From Bradyrhizobium daqingense (GTDB lineage: Bacteria > Pseudomonadota > Alphaproteobacteria > Rhizobiales > Xanthobacteraceae): 64,000 nucleotides of DNA. The notes beneath the pieces are model-generated. The model saw only the letters and a list, made by a program, of their open reading frames with translations. It did no database searches and was not told the origin of the DNA. The stretch lies in NCBI RefSeq assembly GCF_021044685.1, contig NZ_CP088014.1, positions 4,140,001 to 4,204,000 on the forward strand, read 5' to 3'. The translations under genes and the position numbers were made by a program. How positions within the stretch are numbered: position 1 is the stretch's first letter; the number at the start of each line of letters is the position of its first letter. Below are positions 40,774 through 49,654 of the stretch, piece after piece.

Positions 40774-41381
40774 GTGAGGAGGAGTTCCTTGCCCGTTGGT
40801 CCCGCCGCAAGCGCGAGGCGCGAGCGGAGCCGGCGAAGCCTGCTGCGGTTGAGCCCGCGCCACCGTCCGACGTCGCTGACGACGCGAGCAAGATCGATCT
40901 CTCCAGCCTGCCGTCGATCGACGAGATCGATGCTGCGACCGACATCACCGCGTTCCTGCGCAAGGGTATTCCACAGGAGTTGGGTCGTGCGGCTCTTCGC
41001 CGCGCTTGGGCCGCCGATCCCGCCATTCGCGATTTCGTCGGTCTCGCGGAGAACGCCTGGGACTTCAACGATCCGACTGCGATGCCGGGGTTTGGGCCAT
41101 TGGATTGTTCCTCGGAGGAACTGGCCGCACTCGTCGATCGGATTGTCGGCGGCGTTCGTGAGGCGGCGCAGTCCCTTGCCGAAGCGTCGATTGAAACAGC
41201 GGATTCTTCCGCACAATTTCATCAGGCGGATGCTCCCGACCCGCCGGATGTCACGGAGCCGCTGGGTGAGACGGAACGCGCGACGATCCCTGTTGCAGTG
41301 CAGCCAACGGTGGCGGACACATTGGCGGAGCTTGCCGAACCTGTCAGGCCACGTACCCACGGTGGTGCACTGCCGCGTTAA
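40770..41381 (+). CDS. DUF3306 protein
   Basis: The product has 203 residues, beginning MSEEEFLARWSRRKREARAEPAKPA. It has a DUF3306 core (SLPSIDEIDAATDITAFLRKGIPQELGRAALRRAWAADPAIRDFVGLAENAWDF in outline) and a low-complexity acidic C-terminus. It closes the overlapping five-gene accessory run. The next 150 bp to the HTH-TorD gene are non-coding and AT-richer (around 41480-41500), and may hold a promoter for the structural genes. Confidence 0.82.
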   Translation: MSEEEFLARWSRRKREARAEPAKPAAVEPAPPSDVADDASKIDLSSLPSIDEIDAATDITAFLRKGIPQELGRAALRRAWAADPAIRDFVGLAENAWDFNDPTAMPGFGPLDCSSEELAALVDRIVGGVREAAQSLAEASIETADSSAQFHQADAPDPPDVTEPLGETERATIPVAVQPTVADTLAELAEPVRPRTHGGALPR

Positions 41382-41531
41382 ACAGCAGTCCGGTGAGCCG
41401 TAGACCAAAGGCTATAGGCTGTGTCTATGGTCGAGCAATTGACGGCTCGGGGAACCAGGATTACGCTTGCTCTAGTGCTTTGTAAAAAATGACAATATTC
41501 AGCAGACGGGACTCTTGGATGGGAGGTCCAC

Positions 41532-42308
41532 GTGCGTGATGACGGGCTTGAACGCGCGATCGATGCCGCAGGCGGCATCGCTCAGCTTGCGCGCAAAATA
41601 GGCATCAGTCAGCCGTCCGTCTCGACCTGGACCCGCGTGCCCGCACAACGGGTGGTTGCAGTCGAAACCGCCACCGGTGTTCCTCGCAACGATCTGCGGC
41701 CCGATCTCTACGAACAGGCGATGCCCGCAGAACCCGTCGATCCCGTCGATGCCGCGCGGGGGCAGGAATATGCCCTGCTGGCGACTTTGCTGTCCGCGCC
41801 ACCGTCGAAACGATTGCTCGACCAGCTTGCAGCCTTGGGCGGTGACGCAACACCGCTCGGACGCGCGCACGCTGCGCTCGCCGACGCCGCCGCGCGTGCG
41901 GTCCCAAGTCAGGTCGAGCGCGAATATTTCGATCTGTTCGTGGGGCTCGGTCGCGGCGAATTGCTGCCCTACGCCTCGTACTACCTCACCGGATTTCTCA
42001 ACGAACGGCCGCTGTCGCGTCTGCGCGCCGACCTGACGAAACTCGGCATCGAGCGGATTGCCAACAATTCCGAGCCCGAGGATCACGTCGCGATCCTGTG
42101 CGAGATCATGTCGGGCCTTGCCGATGGCGGCCTGGATGCTTCGCCCGACGCTCAGCGCGCCTTCTTCAACAACCACGTGTCGCCCTGGATGGGGCGGCTC
42201 TTCGCAGACATGGAGGGTACCGGCAATGCGCGATTCTATCGCGCGGTCGGAGCGCTCGGACGGACGTTCATCGAGATCGAGACGGAAGCATTCACATTCG
42301 CCAATTGA
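41532..42308 (+). CDS. HTH-TorD fusion: Cro/YdaS-like domain + TorD-type molybdoenzyme chaperone
   Basis: 258 residues from a GTG with GGGAGGT just upstream. Residues ~1-60 are a Cro/YdaS-like helix-turn-helix (AIDAAGGIAQLARKIGISQPSVSTW). Residues ~75-250 are a TorD/DmsD-type chaperone domain (EYFDLFVGLGRGELLPYASYYLTGFLNERPLSRLRADL). TorD proteins bind the Tat signal of a molybdoenzyme and hold it for cofactor insertion. The added DNA-binding domain suggests that apo-enzyme status could feed back on transcription. It precedes the Tat protein and formate dehydrogenase genes. Confidence 0.87.
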   Translation: MRDDGLERAIDAAGGIAQLARKIGISQPSVSTWTRVPAQRVVAVETATGVPRNDLRPDLYEQAMPAEPVDPVDAARGQEYALLATLLSAPPSKRLLDQLAALGGDATPLGRAHAALADAAARAVPSQVEREYFDLFVGLGRGELLPYASYYLTGFLNERPLSRLRADLTKLGIERIANNSEPEDHVAILCEIMSGLADGGLDASPDAQRAFFNNHVSPWMGRLFADMEGTGNARFYRAVGALGRTFIEIETEAFTFAN

Positions 42309-42338
42309 TCGACGCGCGTCGGTCCTGGGAGAGATGCG

Positions 42339-42548
42339 ATGAGTGACGAGACGAAAGCAAAGGTCGGACGCCGCGACTTCCTTCGCCAGGTCGGCATCGG
42401 CACGGTCGGCGCCGGCGCGACGCTCGCGACGCCGCTGGTCGGGTCGGCGCAGGCGGACAGCGAAAACAACGATGAGAAGCGCAAGGCGCGTTACAAGGAA
42501 TCCGATCACGTGAAGACGTTCTACCGCGTCAACCGTTATCCGGCCTGA
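42339..42548 (+). CDS. Formate dehydrogenase-associated small Tat-signal protein
   Basis: The product has 69 residues. The N-terminus carries a twin-arginine motif GRRDFLRQVG followed by a small hydrophobic segment (GTVGAGATLATPLVGSA) and a short charged tail ending DHVKTFYRVNRYP. This is the small Tat-substrate family linked to formate dehydrogenases. It may form part of the exported complex, anchored or translocated with it. It lies 30 nt after the TorD gene and 13 nt before the alpha subunit gene. Confidence 0.87.
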   Translation: MSDETKAKVGRRDFLRQVGIGTVGAGATLATPLVGSAQADSENNDEKRKARYKESDHVKTFYRVNRYPA

Positions 42549-42561
42549 GAGGGAGGCTGCC

Positions 42562-45504
42562 GTGCTTATCAAGCGAACACATCAGCGTTCCGATCGCCGA
42601 GGCTCCGTTGCCGAGTCCCTTGCGGGCCAGGGCGGAGGACTTGATCGCCGTACGTTCCTGCGCAGGTCGGGCCTCGCCGGCGGCGCTCTTGCCGCGTTGG
42701 GGACCTTGCCGGTCGGCAGCGTGCGCAAGGCTGAAGCGGCCGCGGCCGGCCCGCTCGCGGCCGGCGCCGTCGTCAAGAAAAGCATCTGCACGCACTGCGC
42801 GGTGGGCTGCACCGTCACGGCGGAAGTGCTCAACGGGGTCTGGGTCGGGCAGGAGCCGAGCTGGGATTCGCCGATCAACCGCGGCTCGCATTGCGCCAAG
42901 GGCGCCTCGGTGCGCGAGCTCGTGCACAGCGATCGCCGTCTGCGCTATCCGATGAAGCTCGTGAACGGGCAATGGACGCGCGTGTCGTGGGATACGGCAG
43001 TGAACGAGATCGGCGACAAGCTGCTCCAGGTCCGCGAGAAGTCGGGCAGCGATTCCGTCTACTGGCTCGGCTCGGCCAAGATGACGAACGAAGGCTCCTA
43101 CCTGTTCCGGAAGCTGGGTGCGTTCTGGGGCACCAACAACACCGACCATCAGGCCCGTATCTGCCACTCCACCACCGTCACCGGCGTCGCCAATACCTGG
43201 GGCTATGGCGCGATGACGAACAGCATCAACGATATGCGCAACTCCAAGACGATGCTGTTCATCGGCAGCAACGCGGCGGAAGCGCACCCCGTCAGTATGC
43301 AGCACCTGCTCGAAGGCAAAGAGCTCAACAAGGCGAACTTCATCGTCTTCGATCCGCGCCTGACCCGCACCGCGGCGCACGCCACCGAATATGTCCGCAT
43401 CCGTCCGGGCACCGACATTCCCGTGCTCTACGGCATGATGTGGCACATCCTGAAGAATGGCTGGGAAGACAAGGAGTTTATCGCCCAGCGCGTTTACGGC
43501 TTCGACGATCTGCGCAAGGAAGTCGAGAAATGGAATCCGCAGGAAGTCGAGCGCGTCACCGGCGTGCCCGCAGCCCAGCTCGAGCGTGTCGCCAAGATGT
43601 TTGCCACGCAAAAGCCTGCGACCATCATTTGGTGCATGGGCCAGACTCAGCACACGGTCGGCACGGCCAACGTGCGGGCAAGCTGCATTTCACTGCTGAT
43701 GACGGGGAATATCGGCAAGTCCGGCGCCGGCGCCAACATCTTGCGCGGCCATGACAACGTGCAGGGCGCGACCGATGTCGGTCTCGATATCGTGACTCTG
43801 CCGTTCTACTACGGCCTCGCGGAGGGCGCCTGGAAGCACTGGTCGCGCGTCTGGGAGGTCGACTACGAATATCTGGTCTCCCGCTTCGACGAGAAGAAGC
43901 AGATGGAGACCCCAGGCATCCCCCTGACACGCTGGTTCGACGCTGCGCTGTTGCCGAAGGCGGATGTCGCACAGAAGGACAACGTCAAGGCCGTCTTCGT
44001 CCAAGGCCACGCCAGCAACAGCATCACCCGCATTCCGGAGTCAATGAAAGGTCTGAAGGCGCTGGACCTGCTGGTGATCGCGGATCCGCACCCGACGACA
44101 TGGGCGTCCCTGGCCGTGGAGGCGGGACGAAAAGACGGGGTCTACATCCTGCCGGTGGCAACGCAGTTCGAATGCGCGGGATCGCGCGTCGCCTCCAATC
44201 GGTCGATGCAGTGGGGTGAGCAGATCGTCAAGCCGATCTTCGAGTCCAAGGACGACCTCGAGATCATTTATCTGCTGGCGAAGAAGTTCGGCTTCGCCGA
44301 CAAGATGTTCAAGAACATCAAGGTCGAGAACAATCTTCCCGCCGCCGAGGACGTGCTGCGCGAGATCAACCGCGGAAGCTGGTCGACCGGCTATTGCGGC
44401 CAGTCGCCGGAGCGCATCAAGGCGCACATGAAGAACCAGAACAAGTTCGATCTGGTGACGATGCGCGCGCCGAAGGACGATCCGGAAGTCGGCGGCGACT
44501 ATTACGGCCTGCCGTGGCCGTGCTGGGGCTCGCCCGAGGTCAGGCATCCGGGATCGCCGCTGCTGTACAACAACAATCTGCATGTGATGGACGGCGGCGG
44601 TGCGTTCCGGCCCCGGTTCGGTATCGAGCGCGAGGAAAAGCTGCCGGATGGGACGACGCGGAAAGTGAGCCTGCTTGCCGACAAGTCGTTCTCCAGGGGC
44701 TCGGAGATCGAGGACGGTTACCCCGAGTTCACGCTGGCCAGCCTGAAGAAGCTCGGTTGGGACACGGATCTCACCGAAGCCGAGATGGCCACCATCCAGA
44801 GGGTCAACCCGGCCAATCCGGATGCGGTGTCCTGGGCGACGGACCTCTCGGGCGGCATCCAGCGCGTCGCGCTGAAGCACGGCTGCGTGCCCTTCGGAAA
44901 CGGCAAGGCGCGCATGAATGCGTTCGGTCTGCCGGATCCGATCCCGGTGCACCGCGAACCGATCTACACGCCGCGCGTCGATCTGGTCGAAAAGTATCCG
45001 ACTCTGCCCGACGCAAGGCAGTTCCGTCTGCCCAATATCGGCTTCTCGGTTCAGAAGGCGGCGGTCGAGAAGGGGATCGCGAAGCAGTTTCCGCTCATCC
45101 TCTCCTCGGGTCGTCTCGTCGAGTATGAGGGCGGCGGCGAGGAGACGCGCACCAACCCGTGGCTCGCCGAGTTGCAGCAGGACATGTTCATCGAGATCAG
45201 CCCGGCCGATGCCGCCGATCGCGGCATCAAGGACGGCGGCTGGGTCTGGGTGAGCGGCGCCGAGAACAACTCTCGGGCCAGAATGAAGGCGCTGGTGACC
45301 GAACGCGTCGGCAAGGGCGTCGCCTGGATGCCGTTCCATTTCGGCGGTTGGCTCGGTGGTGTCGATTTGCGCAAGAACTATCCCGCCGGTACCGATCCGA
45401 TCGTGCTGGGCGAGAGCGCCAACACGATCACGAGCTACGGCTACGATCCCGCGACGGGCATGCAGGAGCCGAAGGTCACGCTTTGTCAGATCGTCGCGGC
45501 TTGA
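42562..45504 (+). CDS. fdhA: Formate dehydrogenase alpha subunit, molybdopterin-binding, Tat-exported
   Basis: 980 residues from a GTG with GGGAGG 6 nt upstream. A Tat motif DRRTFLRRSG occurs near residue 28. The [4Fe-4S] site is CTHCAVGCTV plus HCAKGAS. The molybdenum ligand region is ARICHSTTVTGVANTWGYG, where a Cys takes the place of the selenocysteine of E. coli FdnG. It catalyses periplasmic formate oxidation to CO2. Electrons pass to the beta and then the gamma subunit encoded next. Length and order fit the FdnGHI/FdoGHI class. Confidence 0.93.
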   Translation: MLIKRTHQRSDRRGSVAESLAGQGGGLDRRTFLRRSGLAGGALAALGTLPVGSVRKAEAAAAGPLAAGAVVKKSICTHCAVGCTVTAEVLNGVWVGQEPSWDSPINRGSHCAKGASVRELVHSDRRLRYPMKLVNGQWTRVSWDTAVNEIGDKLLQVREKSGSDSVYWLGSAKMTNEGSYLFRKLGAFWGTNNTDHQARICHSTTVTGVANTWGYGAMTNSINDMRNSKTMLFIGSNAAEAHPVSMQHLLEGKELNKANFIVFDPRLTRTAAHATEYVRIRPGTDIPVLYGMMWHILKNGWEDKEFIAQRVYGFDDLRKEVEKWNPQEVERVTGVPAAQLERVAKMFATQKPATIIWCMGQTQHTVGTANVRASCISLLMTGNIGKSGAGANILRGHDNVQGATDVGLDIVTLPFYYGLAEGAWKHWSRVWEVDYEYLVSRFDEKKQMETPGIPLTRWFDAALLPKADVAQKDNVKAVFVQGHASNSITRIPESMKGLKALDLLVIADPHPTTWASLAVEAGRKDGVYILPVATQFECAGSRVASNRSMQWGEQIVKPIFESKDDLEIIYLLAKKFGFADKMFKNIKVENNLPAAEDVLREINRGSWSTGYCGQSPERIKAHMKNQNKFDLVTMRAPKDDPEVGGDYYGLPWPCWGSPEVRHPGSPLLYNNNLHVMDGGGAFRPRFGIEREEKLPDGTTRKVSLLADKSFSRGSEIEDGYPEFTLASLKKLGWDTDLTEAEMATIQRVNPANPDAVSWATDLSGGIQRVALKHGCVPFGNGKARMNAFGLPDPIPVHREPIYTPRVDLVEKYPTLPDARQFRLPNIGFSVQKAAVEKGIAKQFPLILSSGRLVEYEGGGEETRTNPWLAELQQDMFIEISPADAADRGIKDGGWVWVSGAENNSRARMKALVTERVGKGVAWMPFHFGGWLGGVDLRKNYPAGTDPIVLGESANTITSYGYDPATGMQEPKVTLCQIVAA

Positions 45505-45517
45505 AGGAGCAACGAAC

Positions 45518-46114
45518 ATGGCTCGAATGAAGTTTCTCTGCGACGCTGACCGCTGCATCGAGTGCAACGCCTGCGTCACCGCCTGCAAAAACGAGCACGA
45601 GGTGCCCTGGGGCATCAACCGGCGCCGCGTCGTCACCATCAACGACGGCAAGCCGGGCGAACGATCGATCTCGATGGCTTGCATGCATTGCACCGACGCG
45701 CCTTGCGCGGCGGTTTGCCCGGTCAATTGCTTCTACACCACCGCGGATGCCGTGGTGCTGCACTCCAAGGACCTCTGCATCGGCTGCGGTTATTGCTTCT
45801 ACGCCTGTCCGTTCGGCGCGCCGCAATACCCGAAGGTCGGCAACTTCGGCTCGCGCGGCAAGATGGACAAGTGCACCTATTGCGCCGGCGGCCCCGAAGC
45901 CGACGGCAGCAAGGAGGAATACGAGAAATACGGCGCGAACCGGCTGGCCGAAGGCAAGCTGCCGCTCTGCGCTGAAATGTGCTCGACCAAGTCGTTGCTT
46001 GCGGGCGACGGCGAGATCATCGCCCAGATCTACAAGGAGCGCGTCATGAAGCGCGGCTATGGCTCGGGCGCATGGGGTTGGAAGACCGCCTATCGCGAGA
46101 CGATCGAATCTTGA
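45518..46114 (+). CDS. fdhB: Formate dehydrogenase beta subunit, four [4Fe-4S] ferredoxin-like
   Basis: 198 residues from the ATG at 45518, with AAGGAG upstream. An in-frame upstream extension reads into the alpha gene and is not used. Cluster motifs are CDADRCIECNACVTACKNEHE, CMHCTDAPCAAVCPVNCF, CIGCGYCFYACPFGAPQ and CTYC...CAEMCSTKSLL. It relays electrons from the alpha subunit to the membrane cytochrome b. It is shorter than FdnH (~290 residues) and lacks its C-terminal membrane anchor, so attachment relies on the gamma subunit. Confidence 0.92.
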   Translation: MARMKFLCDADRCIECNACVTACKNEHEVPWGINRRRVVTINDGKPGERSISMACMHCTDAPCAAVCPVNCFYTTADAVVLHSKDLCIGCGYCFYACPFGAPQYPKVGNFGSRGKMDKCTYCAGGPEADGSKEEYEKYGANRLAEGKLPLCAEMCSTKSLLAGDGEIIAQIYKERVMKRGYGSGAWGWKTAYRETIES

Positions 46115-46153
46115 GATAGGCAGCTAAGGGCGCGCAAGACCGGGGAGGACGTG

Positions 46154-47155
46154 ATGGCGTCATTTGGAAGGTTCATTCGCCTGGCTTTCGGCGTTTGCAC
46201 GCTACTTCTCTTGGTGATGGCGGCGCCCGCGAGCGCCCAACAGGTCAATCCGACTGCAAGCTCGGTTAGGGAACAGCAACTTCTGCAGGAGCTGAACCGG
46301 ATTCAAGGGCGTGTCAGCATTCCGGATCAGCGGTCGGGCGTCCTCGAGCAGCCGCAGGGACGGGAATGGCGGGAATTCCGCATGGTGACGCTGCCCTGGA
46401 TCGGCGGCATTGCCATCATCGGAATGATCGCGCTGATCATGATCTTCTATCTCACTCGCGGCATGGTTCGGCTGGAAAGCGGCCGCTCGGGCCGCACCAT
46501 CGTGCGCTTCAACGGCTTCGAGCGTTTCGTGCACTGGATGACGGCAACCTGCTTCATCATCCTGGCGATCTCCGGCCTCAACGTCACCTTTGGCCGGCAG
46601 CTGCTCTTGCCGCTGATCGGCTTCGAGGCCTTCGCCGAATGGTCGCAATGGGCGAAATACGGCCACAATTATCTGAGCTTCCCGTTCACGCTTGGGGTCG
46701 TGCTGATCTTCCTGATGTGGATCGGCGGCAACATTCCCAGCAAGGTGGATATCGAATGGGCCAAGCGCGGCGGCGGCATGATCGGGCACGACCATCCACC
46801 GGCCTACCGCTTCAATGGCGGCCAGAAGATGATCTACTGGATCGTCGTGATCGGCGGTGGGCTCGTCGCCGCGAGCGGCTATGCGCTGATGTTCCCGTTC
46901 TACGGCACGGGCATCGAAGGCATGCAACTGGCCCAGATCGTCCACTCCATCGTCGCGGTCCTGTTCGTCGCGGCGATGATCGGGCACATCTATATCGGCA
47001 CCATCGGAATGGAAGGTGCATTCGAGGCCATGGGCTCCGGCGAAGTCGACGTCAACTGGGCCCGCGAGCACCATAGCCTCTGGCTCGAGCAGCAGAAGGC
47101 GCGAACGGGTCCAAACGACAGTCAGCCTCAACCTGCGACCGCGGCGGCCGAGTAG
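46154..47155 (+). CDS. fdhC: Formate dehydrogenase gamma subunit, cytochrome b556 type
   Basis: A membrane protein of 333 residues. A signal-like first segment (LAFGVCTLLLLVMAAPASAQ) is followed by a periplasmic stretch (~25-75), then four to five membrane helices. Heme-ligand histidines lie in ERFVHWMTATCFIILAISGL, KYGHNYLSF and IVHSIVAVLFVAAMIGHIYIG. GGAGG lies 5 nt before the ATG at 46154, favouring it over the overlapping GTG at 46151. It passes electrons to quinone. An intrinsic terminator follows at 47174. Confidence 0.9.
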   Translation: MASFGRFIRLAFGVCTLLLLVMAAPASAQQVNPTASSVREQQLLQELNRIQGRVSIPDQRSGVLEQPQGREWREFRMVTLPWIGGIAIIGMIALIMIFYLTRGMVRLESGRSGRTIVRFNGFERFVHWMTATCFIILAISGLNVTFGRQLLLPLIGFEAFAEWSQWAKYGHNYLSFPFTLGVVLIFLMWIGGNIPSKVDIEWAKRGGGMIGHDHPPAYRFNGGQKMIYWIVVIGGGLVAASGYALMFPFYGTGIEGMQLAQIVHSIVAVLFVAAMIGHIYIGTIGMEGAFEAMGSGEVDVNWAREHHSLWLEQQKARTGPNDSQPQPATAAAE

Positions 47156-47173
47156 CGCGAAGAGCCTAAAAGG

Positions 47174-47205
47174 GAGACGGCCTGCTCTAGCGTGCCGTCT
47201 CTTTT
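47174..47205 (+). terminator. Intrinsic terminator after the formate dehydrogenase genes, probably bidirectional
   Basis: GAGACGGC (47174-47181) pairs with GCCGTCTC (47194-47201) around a 12-nt loop and is followed by TTTT. On the opposite strand the stem is followed by CCTTTT, so it can also serve the convergent small gene whose stop codon sits in the loop at 47187-47189. Confidence 0.75.
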
Positions 47206-47390
47206 GCAAACAACACCGAGCGGTCCTGCATCTCCTGTTCAGGAAGCTTGCTGGCCTGACCTGTCTGCAGCTCCTGAATGGATGGCATGCCGCTCCGACC
47301 GTAATGGAACAGGACGTGTGATCTGAGCACGCTGGTGGCCGCACCGGCGAGAAGCACGGCTGCAATGAGCGAGAGCGTGAGGCGTTTCAT
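47187..47390 (-). CDS. Small secreted hypothetical protein
   Basis: 67 residues from the ATG at 47390, which has GGAG 6 nt upstream (another ATG at 47396 overlaps that site). A signal peptide MKRLTLSLIAAVLLAGAATS is followed by about 45 polar residues ending EQEMQDRSVLFAKETAR. It is convergent with the formate dehydrogenase gamma gene, and its stop lies inside the shared terminator loop. Function is unknown. Confidence 0.62.
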   Translation of the reverse strand: MKRLTLSLIAAVLLAGAATSVLRSHVLFHYGRSGMPSIQELQTGQASKLPEQEMQDRSVLFAKETAR

Positions 47391-47726
47391 GCGCATCTCC
47401 GTTTGCCATGTCCACCCGACACGATGGATACACGGAGATTGGCGCGCGCGATGTGGGCCACCTCACAGTCGCCGGTTCCGATGTCGTCGAAGCCGCCACA
47501 GCGGACCCGACTGAAACGTCACGCGGCATTTTGAGAGCCTGACAGGAACGACGGCGCCGCGCCGCGCCTGTCACACGTCCGGCGTGACGATCCTGCCGAG
47601 GCTGGACCCGAATCCGCTTCTGGCCCATCTTGAGGGGACGCTGGCGGCATCGCCGGCCGTTCCAACCGCAGCCTCCACGCAATGGACCGAGATCATCACC
47701 CGAGCAAGCGCGTATCCCTTGCGGGA

Positions 47727-49229
47727 ATGCATATCGACCGGACGTCGGCCGTGCCGCTGCATTTGCAGATTGCGGCCCACATCCGCGGCTGCATCCTGCG
47801 CGGCGCCTTTCCGGCCGGCACGCAATTCCTGGGCTCGCGGGAGATCGCGCGAGAATTGGGCTGCTCGCGTACGGTGGTGCTGACCGCGTGGGATCTGCTC
47901 TACGCCGAGGGCTATCTGGAATCGACGCCACGCGGCAGCGTGCAGGTGGCGTCCGTCGCGACGTCGCATGCGGAAGCGTCGCCTGCTGCGTCGCCCGGCG
48001 CTGCGCCCGCCCATATGTCGAACCGCTGGCGATCGCTGCTTGGTCTGGATTACGAGACCAATTGGCCATCCATGTTCGCGCCCGGCGCGCCCGACATCTC
48101 GACATTTCCCTTCAAGGAATGGTCACGCCTGCTGCGCCAGACCTGGCAAAACCCGAGGGAGCAGGAGTGCCTCGACCTTCCCGCCGAAGGCCACCCGCGG
48201 CTGCGGAGCGAGATCGCCAACTTTCTCGGTTCGGTGCGCGGGCTGGTCTGCTCGCCGGAAGAGGTCGTCGTCACGCCCGGTACATCGGGTGCGCTGGATT
48301 TCTGCAGCCGGATGATCCTCGATCCCGGAGACGAGGTCTGGGTCGAGGAGCCCGGCTTCGTCGAGGCCCGATGGGCGCTGACGGCGGCCGGCGCGAAGCT
48401 CGTTCCAATTCCCGTCGATGACAAGGGCCTCGTCGTTTCGGAAGGCATCAGGCGTGCGCCCCGCGCGAAGCTGATCGTGGTTACGCCGTCGCATCAATAT
48501 CCGCTCGGCGTCAGCATGGGCCTGGAGCGGCGTCTCGAGCTGCTCGACTGGGCCAACAGGAACGACGTCTGGGTGATCGAGGACGATTACAATTCGGAGT
48601 TCAGGCATCAGGACAGCATGATCGCCTCCTTGCGTTCGCTCGACCGCGAGGGACGGGTGATCTATTTCGGCACCTTCTCCAAGATCATGATGCCGAACCT
48701 GCGGCTCGGCTACATGGTCGCCAACAGGCATTTCATCGCAGGATTTTCCAAGGGCCGCGCGCGGATCGACGTGCACACCTCCGGCATCGGACAGCTCGCT
48801 TTGGCCGAGTTCATGCGGGAAGGGCACCTGCTGCGACATCTCCGCGCGATGCGCCGGGTCTATACGAGCAGGCGAAGGGCGCTGATCGAGGCGATCGCAG
48901 CGCAGATGCCGGATGATCTGATCGTGTCCTCCGCCGTCACCGGGCTGCATCTCGTCGCGCTGTTCACCGAGGCGATGCAAGCGCGGATGAGTGATCGCGC
49001 AGCGGCGGCTGCCCTGAAACAGGCCGGCATCCACGTCCAGCCGTTGTCGCAGAATTTTCTGGAGCAACCGACGCGACAGGGCCTCGTGTTCGGCTACGGA
49101 CGTCTGTGCGTCGAGGATGCCTCGCCGTTGCTTGCAAGAATCGCAGCTTGCATCGGCAGCGGTTCCCGCAACGCACCATCCAAATCGGCGAGCTCCTCCC
49201 TTACTGCTCGTACAATAAAGAGAGGCTGA
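47727..49229 (+). CDS. MocR/GabR-type regulator: GntR HTH + PLP aminotransferase-like domain
   Basis: About 500 residues from the ATG at 47727. An upstream in-frame ATG at 47682 would add 15 residues. Residues ~1-75 are a GntR winged helix (PLHLQIAAHIRGCILRGAFPAGTQFLGSREIARELGCSRTVV). After a linker comes a fold-type I aminotransferase domain with TPGTSGALDF, VIEDDYNSEF and the PLP-lysine site GTFSKIMMPNLRLGY. MocR proteins sense amino compounds through PLP. It lies immediately upstream of the hydantoinase and aminotransferase genes on the same strand, and probably controls them. Confidence 0.9.
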   Translation: MHIDRTSAVPLHLQIAAHIRGCILRGAFPAGTQFLGSREIARELGCSRTVVLTAWDLLYAEGYLESTPRGSVQVASVATSHAEASPAASPGAAPAHMSNRWRSLLGLDYETNWPSMFAPGAPDISTFPFKEWSRLLRQTWQNPREQECLDLPAEGHPRLRSEIANFLGSVRGLVCSPEEVVVTPGTSGALDFCSRMILDPGDEVWVEEPGFVEARWALTAAGAKLVPIPVDDKGLVVSEGIRRAPRAKLIVVTPSHQYPLGVSMGLERRLELLDWANRNDVWVIEDDYNSEFRHQDSMIASLRSLDREGRVIYFGTFSKIMMPNLRLGYMVANRHFIAGFSKGRARIDVHTSGIGQLALAEFMREGHLLRHLRAMRRVYTSRRRALIEAIAAQMPDDLIVSSAVTGLHLVALFTEAMQARMSDRAAAAALKQAGIHVQPLSQNFLEQPTRQGLVFGYGRLCVEDASPLLARIAACIGSGSRNAPSKSASSSLTARTIKRG

Positions 49230-49654
49230 GCCGATCGCTATGCATAGCTCAGAGGCAAGCGGACGTCCCACAGTGCAGATCGGCCGCCTGCAAATTAGAC
49301 AGACGATCTGAAGCCTTCGGATCGCACTGTGGCGGATATCGCGATTCGTGCGGAGAATCCGTGGCTCGCTGCACTTTTCCCGCGTGGAGTAGTCCGCATT
49401 CGCGTGCTGTCAACGCGGGCAGCGCTGCATCAAAACGTGCAGCAGCTGGCGCGACGCACGGCTAGGTTCGCGCGCTGGTCTAGCGGATTGCGACAACTCT
49501 GGCTCTATCCTGTGCCCGTCGCTCTGTCGCACGCTTCCGGTCGGCGGCATGACAGGGGATGCATGATGATCACTCTCGGTTTGGCATTGGACGTTCCGAT
49601 GGGGCGGAAGCATCCGGCGAGTGGTCTGGGCGTCGCGCGAAGCTGACTGTGCAG
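49230..49654. other. Intergenic region (~425 bp) upstream of the hydantoin cluster
   Basis: No gene is supported here. It contains the inverted repeat at 49268-49332, described separately. It should hold the promoter of the hyuA operon and the end of the MocR gene. In-frame upstream extensions of hyuA reach 49559 but do not look conserved. Confidence 0.45.
49268..49332. promoter_or_regulatory. Long inverted repeat between regulator and hyuA genes
   Basis: CCACAGTGC-a-GATC (49268-49281) is complementary to GATC-GCACTGTGG (49320-49332) with one bulged base, a 13-bp stem around a 38-nt loop. It lies ~40 bp past the MocR stop and ~320 bp before hyuA. It could be a regulator site with two half-sites, an attenuator-like structure or a transcript-end hairpin. 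No T-run follows. Confidence 0.4.

Noticed and set aside
44041..45726. Long minus-strand frame across the formate dehydrogenase alpha and beta genes
   Set aside because: The plus strand carries conserved molybdopterin and iron-sulfur motifs. The minus frame shows none.
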